Source: Pseudoalteromonas sp. GCY (GTDB lineage Bacteria > Pseudomonadota > Gammaproteobacteria > Enterobacterales > Alteromonadaceae). Taken from it: a DNA stretch of 64,000 bases. Shown one piece after another: positions 7,729 through 16,413 of this stretch. Positions within the stretch are counted from its first letter, which is position 1; each line of letters opens with the position of its first letter. The notes beneath the pieces are model-generated. The model was given only the letters and a program-made list of their open reading frames with translations, ran no database searches and was not told the origin of the DNA. The translations under genes were made by a program, and so were the position numbers. The DNA lies in NCBI RefSeq assembly GCF_016695175.1, contig NZ_CP068023.1:4068501-4132500 (forward strand). Reading direction: 5' to 3'.

Positions 7729-10143
7729 CTACTCGTAGCGCAGCGCTGATGAGGGGCGCCGGCTTGCAACCTTGTAGGTAACGAGCACAACGGTAAGCCA
7801 AGTAAGCAAGATCACAAGTAGGCCTGCGACTCCATAAATCCATATAGATTGATTTATCCGCTCATTAAAGCGATTAAGCCACTCACCAACTAGCCAATAC
7901 GTCAGCGGGACTGCAAGTACCATACTCAATGCAGATAACCACAAATACTCTTTAGCAACCAAGCTAATTAACCCAATACGTGTAGCGCCTAACACTTTGC
8001 GGATAGCTAATTCCTTTTCTTTACGCAAGGTAGTAAATGACGCTAACCCAAATGTTCCGAGTAAGGTAAGAAATATAGCTAAAGGACTAAAGATAGATAG
8101 CATGGTAAGTGTATAGAGCTCATTCTTGTGGGCCGCCAAGAACTCATCATTGAGAGATTGCACTTCTATATCACGACGATTGAGATGTGCTGCAAGGACT
8201 TGTTCAATTTCAGTGATCACGTTATCTGGATCAACGCCTTCATCGATCTTTAATACCACATTTGCAGTTTCACCATCAGCATGACCAAGCATCAATGAAG
8301 TAGGTTGTACTGCATTATTCACGGAACCAATTCTGATATCCTCAACTACGCCCACGACCTTTGCTGTCAACTTTCGCCTTGGTACGGTAACAGTAACGCC
8401 GATTACCTCATCAAGCTTCTCATATCCCGCTAAATGAGCCATTTTTTTGGTTATCAGGATAGCGACATGCGCTTCTCCATTTTGCTGTTCACGATACCAA
8501 TCTCCAGTGTAATCGCGACTAAAGCCTCGTCCAGTAATCAACTTTAACCCGAGTACATCAATCACGTCATAACCCGTATTGATTACTGCTAACATGCCAT
8601 CATAGGTTTCGCCATTTGGCCAAGTGTAATGCATCCCACCGTTAATGGCAGTTGCATAATTGGTATCGCTCAATGTCCAACCAGCCACACCTGAGATCTG
8701 GCCTAACTCATCAAGCAATGCGTTTCCTTGTTGCTGATAAATCAGCTCTGAGGGCAATTCTCGAATGATAATTCGCTGTGCTTTTTCGTAACCTACATCC
8801 AGCTGTTTTACCAGCATCATTTGTTGATAGAGCATGCCGATCGCTGCTATCAGCCCTACGCCAATCGCACCTTGTAAGCATAAGGTTATTTTGCGGATCC
8901 TTGCTGATGAACGCCCTCGACTAAAATCGCCACTTAACACTTTTTTCGCGCCAAATGACGAGATAAATAAAGCTGGATATAGCCCAGAAAATAAACCAAC
9001 CACTGTCAATGTAATTACAAGACCGAGCATAAATAGAGAGTTGTATACCAATGTCAGGGGCTGCGCGATTAGCTGATTAAAGTGCGGCAATGCCAACTCA
9101 ACGATTACAACCCCTAAAAACCCTGAAAACAGTACAATCAGTAAAGATTCTGACAGGAATTGTGTGACGAGTTGCGACTTACTAGCTCCTAGCGCTTTAC
9201 GTATGCCGACTTCTTTAGCGCGCTTTGCAGCACTGGCAACATTGAAGTTAATAAAATTAGCGCTGGCTATGATCACAAGTAAAGTACTCAGCACAACGCT
9301 CACTTGCAGTGCCAAATAAGACCCGCCTTGCTTCATCTCTACGGTGCCATTGGTGTGAAAATGCAACTGGGTCAATGGAATAAACTGAAACTGGATGTCT
9401 TTGAAGTTCGGGTTTTTAGCTCTTTTTTGCATCTCGCGCGTCATCTCTTGCGCTAACGCGTCGGGATCAGATTCTGGCTGCAACTTCAAATACACATGAC
9501 TACTAAAAGGACCGCGCTGCAATTTGGGTAAGTACATCAGCACATCAAAATCAAAGTGTGTATTTGCTTCCAAATCCGCAAAAACAGCAGCCACTTCATA
9601 GCTTCCCCCATCGTAAGCAAGTTGCCTGCCGATAACATCTGTGTCGCCAAACAAGCGCTTTGATTCTGTCTGGCTAAGGGCGATAAGATTGGGCTGAGAA
9701 AGAGCCTGAGTTAAGTCTCCATGTAATACTGAGATATTCACAAACTCAGCCAAATTTGGCGTCGCAACATATGCCTTTTTGAGCTTAAAGCGCTGTTCTT
9801 TAACCTTCACGATATCCGCCATTGGTTCGCCACTATATTGTAACGATTCAATCCGACTAATAATCAACAGTTCCTTTATTTGACTGTGCTTTTGCATCAG
9901 CAGCGGCATTCTAGGGTCAATCGCACCGCGCACGCCCACACCGACAGAACGCAAATCTAAATGTACTCGATAAACATGATTTGCATCAGGCTGATGTTTA
10001 TCAACAATCAACTGACTTTGGGCAAATAAAGCCACGATAATTGCAGCAGCAATTCCAATGCTGAAACCGATGACATTGAGCAGTGTGTGTAGCTTTTGCT
10101 TTTTACTTACCCGAATTGCCGTACTCAAATATGAAGTGAGCAT
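7729..10143 (-). CDS. MacB/FtsX-type ABC transporter permease, stand-alone
   Basis: An 804-residue permease with the duplicated MacB_PCD-FtsX layout: N-terminal TM helix, large periplasmic domain, three TM helices near residues 280-400 around the EVGIRKALGASKSQLV coupling segment, a second periplasmic domain, and three more helices around the ELAIRKVLGATRIGLI segment. It ends in SALRYE. AAGGATC precedes the ATG. It is a paralogue of the permease at 10370-12766 but separated from it by a terminator (10320-10342) and 226 bases, and has no ATPase of its own. It probably borrows the ATPase encoded upstream (12769-13476), acting as an alternative or partner subunit in export or envelope stress relief. 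The substrate is unknown. Confidence 0.85.
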   Translation of the reverse strand: MLTSYLSTAIRVSKKQKLHTLLNVIGFSIGIAAAIIVALFAQSQLIVDKHQPDANHVYRVHLDLRSVGVGVRGAIDPRMPLLMQKHSQIKELLIISRIESLQYSGEPMADIVKVKEQRFKLKKAYVATPNLAEFVNISVLHGDLTQALSQPNLIALSQTESKRLFGDTDVIGRQLAYDGGSYEVAAVFADLEANTHFDFDVLMYLPKLQRGPFSSHVYLKLQPESDPDALAQEMTREMQKRAKNPNFKDIQFQFIPLTQLHFHTNGTVEMKQGGSYLALQVSVVLSTLLVIIASANFINFNVASAAKRAKEVGIRKALGASKSQLVTQFLSESLLIVLFSGFLGVVIVELALPHFNQLIAQPLTLVYNSLFMLGLVITLTVVGLFSGLYPALFISSFGAKKVLSGDFSRGRSSARIRKITLCLQGAIGVGLIAAIGMLYQQMMLVKQLDVGYEKAQRIIIRELPSELIYQQQGNALLDELGQISGVAGWTLSDTNYATAINGGMHYTWPNGETYDGMLAVINTGYDVIDVLGLKLITGRGFSRDYTGDWYREQQNGEAHVAILITKKMAHLAGYEKLDEVIGVTVTVPRRKLTAKVVGVVEDIRIGSVNNAVQPTSLMLGHADGETANVVLKIDEGVDPDNVITEIEQVLAAHLNRRDIEVQSLNDEFLAAHKNELYTLTMLSIFSPLAIFLTLLGTFGLASFTTLRKEKELAIRKVLGATRIGLISLVAKEYLWLSALSMVLAVPLTYWLVGEWLNRFNERINQSIWIYGVAGLLVILLTWLTVVLVTYKVASRRPSSALRYE

Positions 10144-10269
10144 AGAAGATCCTTTTTAGTTATTTTTTTATAAAGATATCCAGTACAAAGTCACTTGATT
10201 TTCAACTCGCGATTGTGACTCACTTTTAAAAATGACTGCTTGTGGAGCATATTCACACCATTCAAAAGC

Positions 10270-10286
10270 AGAAATGGTCGTGCCGA
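10270..10286 (-). promoter_or_regulatory. Weak sigma-54-like promoter candidate for the stand-alone permease
   Basis: Read on the minus strand, CGGCACGACCATTTCTG has a good -24 element (GGCACG) and TTTC where the -12 element should read TTGC. The spacing from GG to the -12 dinucleotide is right. A GAACA half-site lies just upstream (plus-strand 10297-10301). If used, the untranslated leader is about 115 bases. The -12 mismatch makes this tentative. Confidence 0.28.
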
Positions 10287-10319
10287 TATTAGCGATGAAC
10301 ACACCAAGAAATAAATGAT

Positions 10320-10342
10320 AAAAGCGGCCTAAATTAGGCCGC
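10320..10342 (-). terminator. Rho-independent terminator between the two permease genes
   Basis: On the minus strand GCGGCCTA pairs with TAGGCCGC across a three-base loop and is followed by TTTT. It lies just after the stop of the 10370-12766 permease, ending the adaptor-ATPase-permease operon and separating it from the second permease. Confidence 0.75.
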
Positions 10343-10369
10343 AATTTCTTGAGTGATTACCAATTTAAT

Positions 10370-12766
10370 TTACTCATATCGCAAGATCAGCGACGGACGT
10401 GTACTCGCGGCTTTAAAGGCGAGGGTAGCCACAGTCAACCAGGTGATACCAGCAACCACCAAGGCTGCTGCGCCATAAACCCACACTGCTTGCTCAATGC
10501 GGTCATTAAAGTTTGCAAGCCAATCACCAACGAGCCAATAAGTTACCGGATAAGCAATGGCGATACTGACTCCCACCAAAGTCAGGAACTCTTTTGCTAA
10601 GATATTCACAATGCTTAGCCGTGATGCCCCCAAGACTTTGCGCACAGCCACTTCTTTTTGGCGGCGAACCGTTGCAAAAGATGCCAGTCCAAAAGTGCCC
10701 AAACAGGTTAAGAATACAGCTAGCGCAGTGAAGATAAGGACCACCTTAGAGATACGCTCATCACTACTAAGTACCGCCTTATAACTGTCTGAAAGTAGGT
10801 GTATCTCTGGTTCATACACGTTTGCGGTTTTTGCCAACACACTAATCAAGTCTTGTCTAATCTGTGCTAAATACTGCGGGTTAATCGTTAAGATCACTTC
10901 AGATGTTGGATTAAAATAAGTAAACCCTAATAAAAACATAATATTAGAACTCGCTTCTTGTGCATTCCCCACTTTGACGTCTGCGACGACGCCAACTACT
11001 CGCATCTCTACGTTGCGGCCAGTATCTTTGATAGTTTTGCCAATAATGTCAGCCACATTGCTGTAGCCAGCTTGCTTAGCGACTGACTCGGTAATAATTG
11101 TGCCTATTGTGGTTACGCCGTTAACTCGATTTGACCAATCACCGGCAAACTCTCGGCTAAAGTCTCGACCTGCAAGTAGCGTTAACCCCAACCCTTTGAC
11201 TACCTCGTAGCTTGTGCCAATAACTGGCGTTAAGGATTGTGACTGTTCACCATTGGGCCAAGTTGGTACTAGGGTGTTATTAATCGAGCGAGTCAGCTGC
11301 GTATCTATTACACTGATATGCTCAACGCCCTCAATCGCCGCAAACTGTTTAACTAATGATGTTGGCGCTTTTGTAAAAGCCGCTTTAACGGGCACTTCTG
11401 AGACCACCAAACGTTGTGCGGTTTCGTAACCAAGCGGTAAGTTTTGCAAATGTGCCAACTGGTACTGTAGCGTTACCGAAGCAATAATTAACCCAACCGC
11501 AAGTGCTGCTTGTACAGTTAAAAGACTTTTGCGCACCCAAATCGCGGTACTCCCACGCTGTAAATCTCCGCTTAATACGCGTTTAGCACTAAAAGATGAG
11601 ATAAAAAATGCAGGATAGAGACCCGCCAACAAACCCACAGTGACGGCAACCGCGACCACTACGACACTAAACATAGATGCATAATCAATACTTAATTCAC
11701 GGCCAACTAGATTGTTGAAACTTGGCAATAGTAGCTCGACCAAAACACAGGCTATTGTCATTGCAAGCAATGACACGAGTACAGACTCAGATAAAAACTG
11801 TGCAACTAATTGCGACTTGCTGGCACCAAGAGCCTTGCGTACACCCACTTCTTTTGCACGTTTGGTCGACTGTGCAACCGTCATATTAATAAAGTTAAAG
11901 CCAGCGATAAGGATCAGCAGCACGCTTAAACCAACACAGATCATCACCACTTGTTTCGCACCACCCACTTTCATTTCAAACGGCGACTTTGCAGTAAAGT
12001 GAAGGTCCGTTAAGGGGTGCAATTGCAGTGATAAACGACCCTTAAAGTCACCGAAATAATATTTCTCCGTCAGTGTTTTTTCCAAGGCAGTAACGTCTGT
12101 TTGCGGTGCCAATCGTAAATAAACATAGCTAGAAGTTATATCCGTATTGACAGGATCATGCTCTACCGACACTAGGTTTTTAAAGCCAAAATGCGTGTTT
12201 TCAGGTAAATCTGTAAATACTGCACCTACCGTATATTGGCCGTTTTTATGCTGCAGAGTCTCGCCAACCACGTTTGTGCGACCAAAAATACGCTGAGCTT
12301 CTGAACTGCTCAATGCAATGCTATTCGGTACACTCATGGCGCGACTTAGGCTACCTGCCACCGTTTCCATATCGATGAAGTTCTCGATATTTGCAGTTGC
12401 GCCATAAAGATCATTCAGTTTAAACCCTTGATTTTTTACTGTCACATCTACTTCAGCTTCGCGAGTGAACTCCACCATCGTCAGCGCAAAAGCCTCTTCA
12501 ACCTGACTATATTCAAGTGCTCGTGTGCCATTGATGTAATTAAAAACAGGAACGACCCCAAGCCCTAATTGCGAATAGTCTTGTGCAATTCGATAAATAC
12601 GCTCAGCATGAGGCTGTTGGTTATCGTAAGACAGTTCATTTTTTGCAAACAGTGCAACCAAAATTGCCGCGGCTAAGCCCACACTAAGCCCAAGTACATT
12701 TAAAATAAAATGCTGTTTTTGCTGCTTAAAAGCACGCAATGCCGTTATTAGATAATTCACTATCAT
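10370..12766 (-). CDS. MacB/FtsX-type ABC transporter permease of the efflux operon
   Basis: A 798-residue permease with the same duplicated MacB_PCD-FtsX architecture as its neighbour: one N-terminal TM helix, a periplasmic domain to about residue 270, helices near 275-395 with EVGVRKALGASKSQLV, a second periplasmic domain, and C-terminal helices with EVAVRKVLGASRLSIV. It ends in LILRYE. The ATG is two bases after the ATPase stop, so it is translationally linked to it. With the ATPase and the membrane-fusion adaptor it should form a MacAB-like exporter spanning the inner membrane, probably using TolC for the outer membrane (none encoded here). The substrate is unknown; peptides or toxic compounds are usual. 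Confidence 0.88.
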   Translation of the reverse strand: MIVNYLITALRAFKQQKQHFILNVLGLSVGLAAAILVALFAKNELSYDNQQPHAERIYRIAQDYSQLGLGVVPVFNYINGTRALEYSQVEEAFALTMVEFTREAEVDVTVKNQGFKLNDLYGATANIENFIDMETVAGSLSRAMSVPNSIALSSSEAQRIFGRTNVVGETLQHKNGQYTVGAVFTDLPENTHFGFKNLVSVEHDPVNTDITSSYVYLRLAPQTDVTALEKTLTEKYYFGDFKGRLSLQLHPLTDLHFTAKSPFEMKVGGAKQVVMICVGLSVLLILIAGFNFINMTVAQSTKRAKEVGVRKALGASKSQLVAQFLSESVLVSLLAMTIACVLVELLLPSFNNLVGRELSIDYASMFSVVVVAVAVTVGLLAGLYPAFFISSFSAKRVLSGDLQRGSTAIWVRKSLLTVQAALAVGLIIASVTLQYQLAHLQNLPLGYETAQRLVVSEVPVKAAFTKAPTSLVKQFAAIEGVEHISVIDTQLTRSINNTLVPTWPNGEQSQSLTPVIGTSYEVVKGLGLTLLAGRDFSREFAGDWSNRVNGVTTIGTIITESVAKQAGYSNVADIIGKTIKDTGRNVEMRVVGVVADVKVGNAQEASSNIMFLLGFTYFNPTSEVILTINPQYLAQIRQDLISVLAKTANVYEPEIHLLSDSYKAVLSSDERISKVVLIFTALAVFLTCLGTFGLASFATVRRQKEVAVRKVLGASRLSIVNILAKEFLTLVGVSIAIAYPVTYWLVGDWLANFNDRIEQAVWVYGAAALVVAGITWLTVATLAFKAASTRPSLILRYE

Positions 12767-12768
12767 CG

Positions 12769-13476
12769 TTATGCCACCTCTGATTTTTGTGGTTGCACCA
12801 CCGTGTTGGCTTTATCTAACATCACTTGGCCATCGAGAAGGCGTACAAGTCTATCCGCGTATGACCCCTCTTTTTCTGAGTGCGTTACCATGATCACAGT
12901 TGTGCCTTCGCGATTTAGCTCGCGTAACATCGCCATGACTTCTGCGCCATTTTTTGAGTCTAAGTTACCCGTTGGCTCATCCGCCAAGATAAGTTTAGGG
13001 TTAATAACCAGCGCTCTTGCAACCGCCACACGCTGCTGCTGACCACCAGAAAGTTGCTGCGGTAGGTGATCGGCACGGTGGTCGATGGCAACGCGTTTTA
13101 AAATCTGCTCTACACGCTGCTTACGTTCACTTTTTGAGATATTTTGGTATTGCAGTGGTAGCTCGACATTTTCAAACACCGTCAGCTCATCAATCAGGTT
13201 AAAGCTTTGAAATACAAAACCAATAGACGCTTTACGTAGCTGTGAGAGCTGCTTTTCGCTATAGCCCGCAATGTCAGTGCCCGCAAACTCAAACTGCCCA
13301 GATGACGGTGAATCCAACATCCCAAGGATGGACAATAAAGTGGACTTACCACACCCGGACGGGCCCATGATGGCGACAAACTCACCTTCATTGACGGTGA
13401 GGTTAATATCGTTTAGCGCAGTCGTTTCAACGTCTTGAGTACAAAATACACGGTTTAGGTTAGTTAGTTTTATCAT
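12769..13476 (-). CDS. ABC transporter ATP-binding protein, MacB/LolD type
   Basis: A 235-residue ATPase. Walker A GPSGCGKST is near residue 39, the signature LSGGQQQR near 141, Walker B LILADEPTGNLDS near 161, and the switch His is in VTHSEKEG. The family couples ATP hydrolysis to conformational change in MacB/FtsX-type permeases (mechanotransmission). AAGGATATAACA precedes the ATG. It lies between the adaptor gene (10-base gap) and a permease gene (2-base gap), so it is the middle of one operon. It is the only ATPase nearby and may serve both permeases. Confidence 0.93.
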   Translation of the reverse strand: MIKLTNLNRVFCTQDVETTALNDINLTVNEGEFVAIMGPSGCGKSTLLSILGMLDSPSSGQFEFAGTDIAGYSEKQLSQLRKASIGFVFQSFNLIDELTVFENVELPLQYQNISKSERKQRVEQILKRVAIDHRADHLPQQLSGGQQQRVAVARALVINPKLILADEPTGNLDSKNGAEVMAMLRELNREGTTVIMVTHSEKEGSYADRLVRLLDGQVMLDKANTVVQPQKSEVA

Positions 13477-13486
13477 TGTTATATCC

Positions 13487-14740
13487 TTAGAAATTGAGTT
13501 GTTGCGCTTTGTCGAAGTTGCTATAGCTTGAGGTGATCACTTGCTCACCTTGTGATAAGCCATCTAACACTTCGTAATAATCTTGATTCTTTTTACCTAA
13601 GCGAATGTCACGACGCTCGGCGGTTTTGCCATCACTTGCCAACACGTATACCCAATTACCGCCAGAGCTTGTAAAAAAGGCACCGCGTTTTAGCAATAAG
13701 GCATTTTCTTTGTTACCGCCAAGCATCAGTTCTACATCTATGCTTTGGCCGCGTTTAATGTCGCTTTGGCCGCTTGGTAATGCCACTTCTACCTGAAATT
13801 GTGATTGCGTTACACGGCTATCAATTTTGCTCACCTTGGCACTGACTAAGCCACTGTCTAACATCACATTCACTGCCATATCCGGTTGTACTTGATTTAA
13901 ATAAAACTCATCAAGGCGGACAACCAACTTGTATTCATTCGGAATGTCAATTTGGCCTAACCGTGCCTCTTTACTCTTTGACTCACCGATTTCAACATCC
14001 AGCTCACTCAAGTAACCCGATACCGGCGCTTTGATCAGTAGGTTTTCGAGATTTTTACGGGCAAATTGCAAGTTCTTCTGTAACATCTTAGCACTGTCTT
14101 CTAGCTGTTCGACTTGTACTTTACGAATTGAATTTTCCTGCGTTTGGCGCTCTAACGTCAGCTCCTTTCGGGCCTTGTAATATTGTAAATCGTCCTCAAT
14201 TTCAGACAATCTGTCGGTTGCCAGCACGCCTTTTTCAACAAGTGGCTTGGATTGCTTATAACGACGTTCCAAATGGCTAATTTGTAAATCAATTTCCAGC
14301 AAGTCACGGCGTAAATTAAGGCGACTAGTTTCCATCGTCATTTGGGTGTTTCTCAGGAAATTAAGCTGCTCTGTTACTTGCGCTTCGCGACTCATCACGT
14401 CTAGCTGTAAACTGGTATTGCTCAATCTCACTAATGGCTGACCTGCCTCAACATACTCACCCTGCTCCACCAAGCGCTCTTCCACTTGACCACCCGCAAT
14501 GGTATCTAAGTAAATCGTGGTTTTTGGTACGACTTGACCACGCAAGCTCAAGGCATCTACAAACGCCCCTTTGCTTACGGTGCTCACCGTGAGGCTACTC
14601 AGCGCGAGATTTTGACTCCGACCTGAAGAGGCAGTGTTATTGAATGCCAGTGCCGCTGCTGCAATGCTCAGAAGTACACCACCTGCCACCGCTTTTTTAA
14701 GATGTTTTTGCAATCCTGAACGCTCTATTTTCTTATCCAT
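13487..14740 (-). CDS. Periplasmic adaptor (membrane-fusion protein) of the efflux operon
   Basis: A 417-residue HlyD/RND-type adaptor. A single TM segment (KAVAGGVLLSIAAAALAF, about residues 15-33) anchors it, followed by the lipoyl half (AGGQVEERLVEQGEYVEAGQPLVRL), a long coiled-coil hairpin of about 130 residues, the second lipoyl half (LLIKAPVSGYLSELDVEIGE), and beta-barrel and membrane-proximal domains. The open frame begins earlier, but the ATG at 14740 has GAGG at good spacing, and a sigma-54-like promoter (14798-14814) lies in between, which rules out the longer start. It is first in the adaptor-ATPase-permease operon and divergent from the regulatory pair likely to control it. Confidence 0.9.
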   Translation of the reverse strand: MDKKIERSGLQKHLKKAVAGGVLLSIAAAALAFNNTASSGRSQNLALSSLTVSTVSKGAFVDALSLRGQVVPKTTIYLDTIAGGQVEERLVEQGEYVEAGQPLVRLSNTSLQLDVMSREAQVTEQLNFLRNTQMTMETSRLNLRRDLLEIDLQISHLERRYKQSKPLVEKGVLATDRLSEIEDDLQYYKARKELTLERQTQENSIRKVQVEQLEDSAKMLQKNLQFARKNLENLLIKAPVSGYLSELDVEIGESKSKEARLGQIDIPNEYKLVVRLDEFYLNQVQPDMAVNVMLDSGLVSAKVSKIDSRVTQSQFQVEVALPSGQSDIKRGQSIDVELMLGGNKENALLLKRGAFFTSSGGNWVYVLASDGKTAERRDIRLGKKNQDYYEVLDGLSQGEQVITSSYSNFDKAQQLNF

Positions 14741-14797
14741 AATCACGCCTCTTGTTCTTAGTCGGTTAAATCGTTTTATCGAATATGTATGACTAAT

Positions 14798-14814
14798 ATC
14801 AAACACCATGCCAA
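14798..14814 (-). promoter_or_regulatory. Sigma-54-type promoter of the efflux operon
   Basis: Minus-strand TTGGCATGGTGTTTGAT matches the -24/-12 consensus with correct spacing between GG and the -12 dinucleotide; only the last position (A instead of C) departs from TTGC. Transcription would begin near 14786, about 46 bases before the adaptor ATG. The adjacent divergent gene encodes a sigma-54 activator, which supports the call. Confidence 0.55.
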
Positions 14815-14877
14815 GCTTGATTTTATTAACAAGTACAACAAGTTATATATTTATCCTTATATTCTAAAAATAATAAA

Positions 14878-14930
14878 TGTCCGGAAATAGAACACATCAA
14901 AAATCACAAAGTGTCCATAAATGAACACTT
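14878..14930. promoter_or_regulatory. Two TGTCC/GAACA inverted repeats, candidate activator-binding sites
   Basis: Site 1 (14878-14894) is TGTCC-N7-GAACA. Site 2 (14912-14927) is TGTCC-N6-GAACA within a longer imperfect palindrome, AAGTGTCCAT paired with ATGAACACTT. They lie about 90-145 bases upstream of the predicted start of the efflux transcript, the usual place for enhancer sites of NtrC-type activators. They also lie 60-110 bases before the response-regulator gene, allowing autoregulation. Confidence 0.5.
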
Positions 14931-14989
14931 TTCGTAGACGAGATCTAAACGATTGCGGTACGCTAAAAGAAAAATAAAGCGATCAGGAT

Positions 14990-16402
14990 ATGAAGCAGGA
15001 AGGCACCATATTAATTGTCGATGACAACACCGATATATTAATTGCAGCAAAGCTTTTGCTAAAAAAGCATTACCAAACCATCATCACCACAGATAACCCC
15101 TTTGATATAGAAGCGCAGATTGCATCACAGCAAATAGATGTGATCTTGCTTGATATGAACTTTAGTCAAGATGCCATTAGTGGCAAAGAAGGCTTTTATT
15201 GGTTAAAGAAAATTGTCGAACAAGACCCAAGCATCGTGGTGTTGTTAATGACTGCCTATGGTGACATTCAGCTTGCCGTTGACGCGATAAAAGCAGGAGC
15301 AGCCGACTTTATCGCTAAGCCTTGGCAAAATGACCAACTACTCGGTGCGGTTGCTGCCGCATTTGCTCATGCCAAAGACAAACAGCAGGTTGGTAAGCTC
15401 ACTCGTCAGACGCAAGGGCTAAATCAGGCACTCAATCAATCTAGTAGTAGCCATCAATTTGCTTTTTTAGGTCAAAGCCCAGCCATGCAAAAGGTATTTA
15501 GTACCATAGAACGCGCAGCGCTCACCGATGCCAATATTTTGATCACCGGCGAAAGTGGCACGGGCAAAGAGCTCGCCGCCCACGCCATTCATCAGGCGAG
15601 TATGCGCCGCGACAATACCTTTATCAGCCTAGACATGGGCGCAATTTCCGAAAGTTTGTTTGAAAGCGAATTGTTTGGTCATAAAAAAGGGGCGTTTACC
15701 GATGCAAAAAGCGATAAGGTCGGTCGCTTTGAACTCGCACACGAGGGGAGCTTGTTTTTGGACGAATTGGGCAACCTGCCAATGAGTCAACAAACAACGC
15801 TACTTGCAGCGCTACAAAATCGACAAGTCACTCCAGTGGGCGGCAACAAGCCAATTTCAGTGGACATACGGCTTATCTGTGCCACCAACGACAATCTTCA
15901 ACAAGCGGTTGATGAAGGCCGTTTTAGGCAAGATTTATTATATCGGATCAATACCATAGAGATCCGTCTGCCACCGCTTCGCGAGCGTGCCGATGATATT
16001 CCACTGCTCGTAAACTACTACCTAGAACACTTTTGCCACAAGTATAAAAGGCAGCTTGAGGTAAATAGCAGCGACATGCAATGTCTACAAACCTACCCGT
16101 GGCCGGGTAATGTCAGAGAGCTCGCACATGCTATCGAGCGCGCGGTGATCTTAAGTGAAACCGAGTTTTTGGATATCAGTACTGTGATTGGCACTAATCC
16201 CACGGCGGCGCAAGCCGGTAAGGAGGATACCTCGGACACCAATACACTCACTTTTGAAGGCACTTTCAACCTTGAAGAGATTGAACAACGTACGGTGCGT
16301 GCAGCGCTCAAGTATTATCAAGGCAATGTCTCAAACGCTGCCAAAGCGCTCGGATTAACCCGAGGGGCGATGTATCGTCGCTTAGAAAAGTACGATTTGT
16401 AG
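14990..16402 (+). CDS. Sigma-54-dependent response regulator, NtrC family
   Basis: A 470-residue activator with three domains. The receiver (about 5-120) has acidic residues DD11-12 and the phospho-acceptor Asp55 in VILLDMNF. The AAA+ domain (about 155-390) has Walker A GESGTGKE, Walker B LFLDELGNL, and the sigma-54 contact loop as GAFTDA, not the commoner GAFTGA. The C-terminal Fis-type helix-turn-helix is NVSNAAKALGLTRGAMYRRL. It is followed 11 bases later by a histidine kinase, its probable partner. It is divergent from the efflux operon, which has a sigma-54-like promoter and paired upstream sites, so control of that operon is likely. The ATG at 14990 has AGGA only one base ahead, an unusually tight spacing. 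Confidence 0.92.
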   Translation: MKQEGTILIVDDNTDILIAAKLLLKKHYQTIITTDNPFDIEAQIASQQIDVILLDMNFSQDAISGKEGFYWLKKIVEQDPSIVVLLMTAYGDIQLAVDAIKAGAADFIAKPWQNDQLLGAVAAAFAHAKDKQQVGKLTRQTQGLNQALNQSSSSHQFAFLGQSPAMQKVFSTIERAALTDANILITGESGTGKELAAHAIHQASMRRDNTFISLDMGAISESLFESELFGHKKGAFTDAKSDKVGRFELAHEGSLFLDELGNLPMSQQTTLLAALQNRQVTPVGGNKPISVDIRLICATNDNLQQAVDEGRFRQDLLYRINTIEIRLPPLRERADDIPLLVNYYLEHFCHKYKRQLEVNSSDMQCLQTYPWPGNVRELAHAIERAVILSETEFLDISTVIGTNPTAAQAGKEDTSDTNTLTFEGTFNLEEIEQRTVRAALKYYQGNVSNAAKALGLTRGAMYRRLEKYDL

Positions 16403-16413
16403 GAAGAAAAGAA

